Positions 24,047-30,403 of a DNA stretch of 33,215 nucleotides are shown in pieces; position 1 is the stretch's first letter, and each line of letters starts with the position of its first letter. Source of the stretch: Streptomyces sp. CBMA156 (GTDB lineage Bacteria; Actinomycetota; Actinomycetes; Streptomycetales; Streptomycetaceae); assembly GCF_014596515.1 (NCBI RefSeq), contig NZ_MSJQ01000405.1:1-33215 (forward strand), in the 5' to 3' direction. The notes under the pieces were generated by a model. The model had not been told where the DNA came from. It ran no database searches and saw only the letters and a program-made list of their open reading frames with translations. The translations under genes and the position numbers were made by a program.

Positions 24047-24973
24047 TCAGCGCGGGAACGCCCGGCGGGCCCGCCAGGTGGTGTGCTCCCGGGAGACCGC
24101 GTCCTCCGCCTCGGCGGCCAGCCTGGCCCAGCGGGCCTCGGCGTCCGGCACCTTGAGGTCCAGGTCGGACAGCTGGTTGCCGACGTTCTCCAGCTCCCGC
24201 GCGGCCAGCTGGTAGGCGGCGGCCAGCGGGCCGAGCTGCTTGAGCTGCGTCCAGGCGATGATCGCCGCGGCCGCGGCCGAGGTGGCGCCGAAGAGGTGCA
24301 CCGACAGCGCGCCGGTGGCCTGGGCGATGGCCGCCGCCGCGCCGACGATGATCAGCACCGCGATGCCGAGCCCCCAGGAGACCGCCTGCGAGTCACAGGC
24401 CTCGGCCCTGGAGCGGTACCAGGTGCGCTGGCCCTCGACCCGGGTGCGCAGGTAGAGGGTGCGCCGGTTGGACAGGCTCTCGGCGCGCTGCCGCCGCATC
24501 TCCGGGGTGATCTCGGCGACGCTGTCGGGCGGCACGATCTCCGGGTCCTCGAAGGCCCGCAGCACGTCCTCGACCTGGAGCAGGTAGCCGCGGTCGACGT
24601 CCGCAGACTCGGCCTCCCCGTCGAACGGCCGGGCCCGGACGGTGTACTTCCAGGCCAGCGTCTTGACCGACTCGGCCGCCGCCCTGGCCTGGTACCAGCG
24701 CCCCTGCGGGTTGCTGCGGCGCAGCCGGGACCAGAAGTACCCGGCCACCAGGAAGGCCGCCACCGAGAGCATCGGCCACGGGTCGACGCCACTCCTGTCG
24801 TCGTCCGGGCCGGGGAACGACCCGATCACGGCGGCGACCACCAGCATCGCGATCAGCCCCCGGTACCAGCGCAGCGTCTCGCGCTGGCCGTCCAGCGAGG
24901 CCTTGTCCGTCGTCCGGAACAGCTCCGGCAGCAGCCGTGCCTCGACGCCCCCCGGCGGATCCTCTTGCACCAT
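24047..24973 (-). CDS. SLATT/DUF4231 membrane protein with two 2TM modules
   Basis: This 308-aa protein has four hydrophobic helices in two pairs (about 39-53 and 67-81; 199-218 and 226-245). The first pair is followed by RWYQARAAAESVKTLAWKY, the W-x-x-R-AES-K signature of the SLATT/DUF4231 family; the second module follows a long cytoplasmic stretch and ends in a helical tail. SLATT proteins are predicted membrane effectors paired with nucleotide second-messenger or other conflict systems. Here no cyclase, SLOG or SMODS partner is adjacent. Gene order is divergent from a VOC gene and upstream of hypX (213-nt gap). ATG 24973 has a purine-rich site at moderate distance. Confidence 0.75.
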   Translation of the reverse strand: MVQEDPPGGVEARLLPELFRTTDKASLDGQRETLRWYRGLIAMLVVAAVIGSFPGPDDDRSGVDPWPMLSVAAFLVAGYFWSRLRRSNPQGRWYQARAAAESVKTLAWKYTVRARPFDGEAESADVDRGYLLQVEDVLRAFEDPEIVPPDSVAEITPEMRRQRAESLSNRRTLYLRTRVEGQRTWYRSRAEACDSQAVSWGLGIAVLIIVGAAAAIAQATGALSVHLFGATSAAAAAIIAWTQLKQLGPLAAAYQLAARELENVGNQLSDLDLKVPDAEARWARLAAEAEDAVSREHTTWRARRAFPR

Positions 24974-25082
24974 TGGTCGAGTCCCCTCCCCCTTCTCCGT
25001 CCAGCCAGTATTCCCTCCGCCAACTCGCCTACACGGGTGCCTTTTTGACAGCTTCCGACCGAGATCATTGCCCGGCGCCCAG

Positions 25083-25103
25083 GTAACCGGTACAACCAGT
25101 TAC
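25083..25103. promoter_or_regulatory. 21-bp inverted repeat abutting the VOC start codon
   Basis: Arms GTAACCGGT (25083-25091) and ACCAGTTAC (25095-25103) are inverted with one mismatch around a 3-base centre. The repeat ends at the base before ATG 25104, so a bound protein would cover the start. The form resembles operators of TetR-type repressors; no such gene is in the window. Confidence 0.55.
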
Positions 25104-25553
25104 ATGCCGCTGCACTGGAAGCTCGTCATCGACTGCGCCGACCCGCACCGCCAGGCCGCCTTCTGGGCCGCCGCCCTGGAGTACACGCAAGAGGACCACA
25201 GCACGCTGATCGCCCGGCTGCTCGCCGCCGGCGCCGTCGGCCAGGACGCCCTCACCGAGGTGGACGGCCACTCCGCCTGGCGCTCCCTGGCCGCCGTCCG
25301 CCACCCCGACGACCCGTTCGACCCGGCCTCCGACACCGGCCTCGGCCGGCGCGTCCTGTTCCAGGCCGTCCCCGAGCCCAAGCGGGGCAAGAACCGCCTG
25401 CACCTCGACGTCCACGCCGCCCCGGGCGAGCGCGAGGCCACCGTCACCCGCCTCGAATCCCTCGGCGCCACCGCGCTCCGGCACGTCGAGGAGCCCGGCG
25501 GCGCCTGGACGATCATGCAGGACCCGGAGGGCAACGAGTTCTGCGTCCACTGA
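25104..25553 (+). CDS. VOC-family (Glyoxalase_6-type) protein
   Basis: This 149-aa protein has a single VOC-type domain: LVIDCADPHRQAAFWAAALE at the start, RVLFQAVPEPKRGKNRLHLD in the middle and IMQDPEGNEFCVH at the end, with conserved His and Glu near the C-terminus. It is a Glyoxalase_6-like paralogue of the VOC protein at 20457, lacking that protein's N-terminal tail. There is no Shine-Dalgarno, and the start codon touches an inverted repeat, so translation may be leaderless. The substrate is unknown. Confidence 0.85.
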   Translation: MPLHWKLVIDCADPHRQAAFWAAALEYTQEDHSTLIARLLAAGAVGQDALTEVDGHSAWRSLAAVRHPDDPFDPASDTGLGRRVLFQAVPEPKRGKNRLHLDVHAAPGEREATVTRLESLGATALRHVEEPGGAWTIMQDPEGNEFCVH

Positions 25554-25575
25554 CCGGGAGCCCGCGGAGACGCCG

Positions 25576-25607
25576 ACGGCCCCGCGCTCCGGGGAGCGCG
25601 GGGCCGT
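25576..25607. terminator. 15-bp perfect hairpin between VOC and NCS2 genes
   Basis: ACGGCCCCGCGCTCC (25576-25590) pairs exactly with 25593-25607. It lies between two convergent genes and probably stops transcription from both sides. Confidence 0.8.
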
Positions 25608-25623
25608 CGGGGGCCGTACGGCG

Positions 25624-27084
25624 TCAGAGCAGGCCGAAGGCCGGCATCAGGTAGTAGAAGGCGAACACCGACGCCACCGCGTACATCGGGACCGGCACCT
25701 CGCGGCCGCGGCCGGCCGCGACGCGCAGGATGCAGAAGGCGATGAAGCCCAGGCCGATGCCGTTGGTGATGCTGTAGGTGAACGGCATCATCACGATGGT
25801 CAGGAAGGCCGGGACCGCGATCGTGTAGTCGGCCCAGTCGATCTCCTTGATCGAGTTGGCCAGGATCAGGAAGCCGACGGTGATCAGGGCCGGGGTGGCG
25901 GCCTGGGCCGGGACCATGGTGGCGAGCGGGGTGAGGAAGAGCGCCACCACGAAGAGCAGGCCGGTGACGATCGAGGCGAAGCCCGTCCGGGCGCCCTCGC
26001 CGACCCCGGCGGTCGACTCCACGAAGCAGGTGTTGGCGGAGGCCGAGGTGGCGCCGCCGGCCGCGGTGGCGATGCCGTCGACCATCAGCACCTTGTTGAT
26101 GCCGGGAAGGTCGCCCTTCTCGTCCAGCAGGTGGGCCTCGTCGGCCACGCCGAGGATGGTGCCCATCGCGTCGAAGAAGCAGGACATCAGCACGGTGAAG
26201 ACGAACAGCAGGCCGGTCAGCACGCCGACCTTCTCGAAGCCGCCGAACAGGCTGACCTTGCCGACCAGCCCGAAGTCCGGCGCGGAGACCGGGTTGCCCG
26301 GCCAGGTCGGGACGGTGAGGCCCCACTTGAGCGCCGGGATGTCGGCGACCTTGTCGATGATCGCGGCGAGCGCGGTGGAGACCGCGATGCTGATCAGGAT
26401 GGCGCCGGGCACCTTGCGGATCAGCAGGATCAGGGTGAGCACCAGGCCGACCACGAAGATCAGCACCGGGAAGCCGAGCAGGTGCCCGTTGCCGCCGAGC
26501 TGGAGCGGGACGGTGGTGTGGGCGGCGTCCGGGATGCGGCTGACGAAGCCGGAGTCGACCAGGCCGACCAGGCTGATGAACAGACCGATGCCGATCGCGA
26601 TGGCCTTGCGCAGGCCGAGCGGAACCGCGTTCATGACCCGCTCGCGCAGACCGGTGGCGACCAGCAGCATGATCGCGAAACCGGCCAGCACGACCATGCC
26701 CATGGCGTCCGGCCAGGTCATCTTGGGGGCGAGCTGGAGCGCGACGATCGTGTTGACGCCTAGGCCGGCGGCCAGGCCGATCGGGACGTTGCCGATCACA
26801 CCCATCAGCAGGGTGGTGAGGCCCGCGGTGAGGGCGGTGGCGGTGACCAGCTGGCCGCTGTCCAGGTGGGCCCCGGTGATGTCCGTACCGCTGGCCAGGA
26901 TGATCGGGTTCAGCACCAGGATGTACGCCATGGTGAAGAAGGTGGCGACACCACCGCGGATCTCGCGCGGCAGGGTGGAGCCTCGCTCGCTGATCCGGAA
27001 GAAGCGGTCGACGGCGCTCGTGGGGGGCTTCGGCGCGGCGTCGGCGGGTTCGGGCGACTCGGTGGTCGGCTGGACCACAGGCAT
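25624..27084 (-). CDS. NCS2-family purine permease (AzgA/guanine-hypoxanthine type)
   Basis: This 486-aa inner-membrane transporter has about 12-14 helices. RFFRISERGSTLPREIRGGVATFFTMAYI at the N-terminus, NTIVALQLAPKMTW and TSASANTCFVESTAGVGEGARTG are typical of the AzgA-like branch of NCS2 proteins that import hypoxanthine, guanine or adenine with protons. ATG 27084 follows a 174-bp divergent promoter region shared with the DUF2530 gene. I see no purine riboswitch in the leader. Confidence 0.9.
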   Translation of the reverse strand: MPVVQPTTESPEPADAAPKPPTSAVDRFFRISERGSTLPREIRGGVATFFTMAYILVLNPIILASGTDITGAHLDSGQLVTATALTAGLTTLLMGVIGNVPIGLAAGLGVNTIVALQLAPKMTWPDAMGMVVLAGFAIMLLVATGLRERVMNAVPLGLRKAIAIGIGLFISLVGLVDSGFVSRIPDAAHTTVPLQLGGNGHLLGFPVLIFVVGLVLTLILLIRKVPGAILISIAVSTALAAIIDKVADIPALKWGLTVPTWPGNPVSAPDFGLVGKVSLFGGFEKVGVLTGLLFVFTVLMSCFFDAMGTILGVADEAHLLDEKGDLPGINKVLMVDGIATAAGGATSASANTCFVESTAGVGEGARTGFASIVTGLLFVVALFLTPLATMVPAQAATPALITVGFLILANSIKEIDWADYTIAVPAFLTIVMMPFTYSITNGIGLGFIAFCILRVAAGRGREVPVPMYAVASVFAFYYLMPAFGLL

Positions 27085-27179
27085 GCGTGCGTCCTCTGTG
27101 GGGGAGCTGAGGAGGGGGAGGGGACGCCCGGGGCGACGATGGCCGGGCGCAGATTTTTAAGTATGGTTTCCCGATCGCA

Positions 27180-27200
27180 TACGCGCTATCTTCGCGCGTA
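27180..27200. promoter_or_regulatory. Inverted repeat in the NCS2/DUF2530 divergent region
   Basis: TACGCGC (27180-27186) and GCGCGTA (27194-27200) are perfect inverted arms with a 7-base spacer. The site lies about 95 nt from the permease start and 60 nt from the DUF2530 start. It is a candidate operator; AT-rich DNA next to it (27151-27170) may be the permease promoter. Confidence 0.45.
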
Positions 27201-27259
27201 GAGCCCGCACGGGGCCTCCGCACCCGTCAAGGCGCCCCACCGCACCGTACGCTAGGCCC

Positions 27260-27586
27260 ATGCCCAGGACGCCACTGCACCCCTCGCCCCCTCCGCTGGA
27301 GGCCAACGACGTCGCCATCGTCGGCGGCGGCACGGTGCTGTGGTTCGTCGCCTTCGTCGCCCTGCTGCCCTTCCAGGGCACCCTCTCGGACCACGGGCAC
27401 GGCACCTGGCCCTGGATCTGCCTCTCCGGCGGCCTGCTCGGCCTGATCGGCCTCTGGTACTGCCGCGCCCGGCGGGACGCGATCGCCCGCGGCCGCGCCG
27501 CCGAGGCGGCCGCCGACCCGGCCGGACACACCGCCGAACGCACCGCCGAGGACGACGGCCAGGACCCTGCCACCCGGTCGGACTGA
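27260..27586 (+). CDS. DUF2530 membrane protein
   Basis: This 108-aa protein has two hydrophobic helices (about 18-38 and 50-66), with the HGTWPWICLSGGLLGLIGLWYCRARRDA pattern of actinobacterial DUF2530 proteins (given here by its key W, G and CRARR residues), then an Ala/Glu/Asp-rich cytoplasmic tail. There is no Shine-Dalgarno: TACGCT ends six bases before ATG 27260, so it may be leaderless. It is divergent from the NCS2 permease. The function is unknown. Confidence 0.8.
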   Translation: MPRTPLHPSPPPLEANDVAIVGGGTVLWFVAFVALLPFQGTLSDHGHGTWPWICLSGGLLGLIGLWYCRARRDAIARGRAAEAAADPAGHTAERTAEDDGQDPATRSD

Positions 27587-27625
27587 ATAGTCCTTTAGTA
27601 GCACGCACCGGACATAAGGCACCCG

Positions 27626-27631
27626 TAGAGT
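27626..27631 (+). promoter_or_regulatory. Candidate -10 box for leaderless P-type ATPase gene
   Basis: TAGAGT matches TAGRRT and ends seven bases before ATG 27639, with no Shine-Dalgarno between. It also lies 40 bp after the DUF2530 stop, arguing for a separate transcript. Confidence 0.5.
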
Positions 27632-27638
27632 CGGTGCC

Positions 27639-30101
27639 ATGACGCAGCCTGCCCAGCCCGCGGAAGAGCAGCCGGCCGACGGAGACCGCCCGGACGGAGC
27701 ACACCCCCTCGGCCTGCTGCCCGGGCGGCGCGGCGGCCTGACCGCCGCAGAGGTCGCGGAGCGGGTCGCGAAGGGCCAGGTCAACGACGTTCCGGTGCGG
27801 TCCAGCCGGTCCACCAGGGAGATCGTCCGGGCCAACGTCTTCACCCGGTTCAACGCGATCATCGGCGTGATGTTCGGGATCATCCTGATCGTCGGCCCGC
27901 TCCAGGACGGCCTGTTCGGCCTGGTCATCGTGGCCAACACGGCGATCGGCATCATCCAGGAGCTGCGCGCCAAGAAGACCCTGGACAGCCTGGCCCTGAT
28001 CGGCGAGGCCCGACCGCAGGTCCGCCGGGACGGCACCGTCCAGCAGATCGGCGTCTCCGGGATCGTCCTCGACGACACGGTGCTGCTCGGCATCGGCGAC
28101 AAGGTGATCGTGGACGGCGAGGTCACCGAGGCGGACGGCCTGGAGATCGACGAGTCGCTGCTCACCGGCGAACCCGACCCGGTCCTCAAGCAGCCCGGCG
28201 ACCAGGTGATGTCCGGCAGCTTCGTGGTGGCGGGCGCCGGCACGTTCACCGCCACCAAGGTCGGCCGCGAGGCCTACGCGGCCCAGCTCGCCGAGGAGGC
28301 CAGCAAGTTCACCCTGGTGAAGTCGGAGCTGCGCACCGGCATCGACAGCATCCTGCGGTTCATCACCTACCTGCTGATCCCCACCGCCCTCGGCCTGATC
28401 ATCAGCCAGCTGGCCGTCGAGGGCAGGGACTGGCGCGAGGCCGTGCGGCGGATGGTGGCCGGCATCGTGCCGATGGTCCCCGAGGGACTGGTGCTGCTGA
28501 CCTCGGTCGCCTTCGCGATCGGCGTGGTCAGGCTCGGCCGCAAGCAGTGCCTGGTCCAGGAGCTCCCGGCGATCGAGGGCCTGGCCCGGGTGGACACCGT
28601 CTGCCTGGACAAGACCGGCACCCTCACCGAGGGCGGCATGGACGTGGTCGACCTGCGGGTGCTCTCGAACGGGGAGCCCGCCGCCGTCGCCCCGGAGACC
28701 GTCAAGCACGCGCTGGCCGTGATGGCCGGCGCCGACGCCCGCCCCAACGCGTCCATGCAGGCGGTCATCGACGCGTACGGGCGCGGCGACGCCTCCGACG
28801 GTGCTCCGGGGCGCGACGGCTGGCGGGTGATCGAGGCGATGCCCTTCTCCTCCGCCCGCAAGTGGAGCGGCGTGCAGCTGCTGGAGCCGCAGGGCGGCGA
28901 GGCCAGCTGGCTGCTCGGCGCGCCGGACGTGCTGCTGCCCGCCGGGCACCCCGCGCTGGCCGAGGTGGACGAGCTGGGCGCCAAGGGCCTGCGGGTGCTG
29001 CTGCTGGGGCGCACGCCCGTCCCGCTGGACTCCCCCGACCCGGCGGCCGGCCTCACCCCGCTCGCCCTGGTGGTGCTCCAGCAGCGGCTGCGCTCGGACG
29101 CCGCCGAGACTCTGCGGTACTTCGAGAGCCAGCGGGTCAGGGCCAAGGTCATCTCCGGCGACGCGGCGGTCTCGGTCGGCGCGGTGGCCGGCCACCTGGG
29201 CCTGCCGGGCGCCGACCACCCGCTGGACGCCCGCTCCCTGCCGACCGACCCGGAGGAGCTCGCCGAGACCGCCGACCGGACCAGCGTCTTCGGCCGGGTC
29301 ACCCCCCAGCAGAAGCGCCAGCTGGTCGGGGCGCTGCAGTCCCGCGGCCACACCGTGGCGATGACCGGCGACGGCGTCAACGACGTGCTCGCGCTCAAGG
29401 ACGCCGACATCGGCGTGGCGATGGGCACCGGCTCCGACGCCACCAAGGCGGTCGCCCAGATCGTGCTGCTCAACGACTCCTTCGCCTCGCTGCCCTCGGT
29501 GGTGGCCGAGGGCCGCCGGGTGATCGGCAACATCGAGCGGGTCGCCTCACTCTTCCTGGTGAAGACCGTCTACTCCGTCCTGCTGGCGCTGCTGGTGATC
29601 TTCACCCACTCGCCGTACCCGTTCCTGCCCCGGCACTCCACCGTGCTGTCCTCGCTGACCATCGGCATCCCGGCCTTCTTCCTCGCGCTCGCCCCCAACA
29701 ACGAACGGGCCCGCACCGGCTTCGTGAAGCGGGTGCTGCGGCTCGCGATCCCCGGCGGCGCCATCGCCGGCGTCGGCACCTTCGTCGCCTACACGCTCGC
29801 CCGCACCGACCACGCGACCGACCTCAAGGCCGACACCAGCGTGGCCACCCTGACGCTCTTCCTGATCGCCATCTGGGTCCTCGCCATCGTCGCCCGCCCG
29901 TACAGCTGGTGGCGCCTGCTGCTGATCGGCACCATGGGCGGCGCCTTCGCGCTGGTCCTGCTGGTCCCGCCGCTGAAGAGGTTCTTCGACCTCTCCCTGG
30001 TCGGCTTCCGCGACCCGCTGACGGGCGTCGCCATCGCGGTGGTCTGCGGCATCGCCCTGGAGGTCGCCTGGCGCGTCATGAAGCGCCGCGGCATGGAGTG
30101 A
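27639..30101 (+). CDS. CtpE-like P-type cation-transporting ATPase
   Basis: This is an 820-aa membrane pump. Visible motifs in order are the actuator LLTGEPDPV (Thr176-Gly177-Glu178), the membrane motif MVPEGLVLLTSVAFA, the phosphorylation site DKTGTLTEGG (Asp324) and the hinge GDGVNDVLALKDADIGVAMG (Asp578, Asp582), followed by C-terminal helices. There is no N-terminal heavy-metal-binding CxxC domain. The VPEGLVLL motif and length match the actinobacterial CtpE group, for which calcium transport has been proposed in mycobacteria; the ion here is inferred. The gene is probably leaderless. Confidence 0.92.
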   Translation: MTQPAQPAEEQPADGDRPDGAHPLGLLPGRRGGLTAAEVAERVAKGQVNDVPVRSSRSTREIVRANVFTRFNAIIGVMFGIILIVGPLQDGLFGLVIVANTAIGIIQELRAKKTLDSLALIGEARPQVRRDGTVQQIGVSGIVLDDTVLLGIGDKVIVDGEVTEADGLEIDESLLTGEPDPVLKQPGDQVMSGSFVVAGAGTFTATKVGREAYAAQLAEEASKFTLVKSELRTGIDSILRFITYLLIPTALGLIISQLAVEGRDWREAVRRMVAGIVPMVPEGLVLLTSVAFAIGVVRLGRKQCLVQELPAIEGLARVDTVCLDKTGTLTEGGMDVVDLRVLSNGEPAAVAPETVKHALAVMAGADARPNASMQAVIDAYGRGDASDGAPGRDGWRVIEAMPFSSARKWSGVQLLEPQGGEASWLLGAPDVLLPAGHPALAEVDELGAKGLRVLLLGRTPVPLDSPDPAAGLTPLALVVLQQRLRSDAAETLRYFESQRVRAKVISGDAAVSVGAVAGHLGLPGADHPLDARSLPTDPEELAETADRTSVFGRVTPQQKRQLVGALQSRGHTVAMTGDGVNDVLALKDADIGVAMGTGSDATKAVAQIVLLNDSFASLPSVVAEGRRVIGNIERVASLFLVKTVYSVLLALLVIFTHSPYPFLPRHSTVLSSLTIGIPAFFLALAPNNERARTGFVKRVLRLAIPGGAIAGVGTFVAYTLARTDHATDLKADTSVATLTLFLIAIWVLAIVARPYSWWRLLLIGTMGGAFALVLLVPPLKRFFDLSLVGFRDPLTGVAIAVVCGIALEVAWRVMKRRGME

Positions 30102-30169
30102 CGGGCCAGGCCCGCCACCGCGTGACAAGCCCCCGCGCGCACCCGATGATGGCCCCGAGGGGGTGCCGG

Positions 30170-30379
30170 ATGGCGCGCAGGGGTGGGGACTTGGAGGCGT
30201 TCATCGCCTTCCTGGGCGGGTTGCTGGCCGTCGGCCTGACCGCCCTGGCGATGGCCGGCCTCGGCATGGCGGTCAGGCCGACGCCCGCGCTGCGGACCGC
30301 CGCGCTGGTGACGCTCGGCGCGGTCTGGCCGACCGCCACCGTCACGGTCTACCTGCGGCTGCGGGCGCGCCCCCGCTGA
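30170..30379 (+). CDS. 69-residue two-helix membrane protein
   Basis: From ATG 30170 the product is 69 residues, with two hydrophobic helices (FIAFLGGLLAVGLTALAMAG and a second around TAALVTLGAVWPTATVTVY) and a basic end (RLRARPR). GAGGGGG (30157-30163) lies six bases before the ATG, which decides this start over in-frame ATGs at 30146 and 30149. It follows the ATPase gene by 68 nt and could be co-transcribed. No family is recognised. Confidence 0.6.
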   Translation: MARRGGDLEAFIAFLGGLLAVGLTALAMAGLGMAVRPTPALRTAALVTLGAVWPTATVTVYLRLRARPR

Positions 30380-30396
30380 GACCGGGTGCGCGCCCG
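30362..30396. terminator. Hairpin overlapping the end of the 69-aa gene
   Basis: CGGGCGCGC (30362-30370) pairs with 30388-30396. CCC/GGG extends the stem inward past a bulged T, and the stop codon at 30377-30379 sits in the loop. It lies between convergent genes. Confidence 0.65.
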
Positions 30397-30403
30397 TCCG
30401 GGC

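Noticed and set aside
27085..27179. Possible purine riboswitch in the NCS2 permease leader
   Set aside because: I could not find the conserved three-way junction core or loop-loop partners, and the leader is short and GC-rich.
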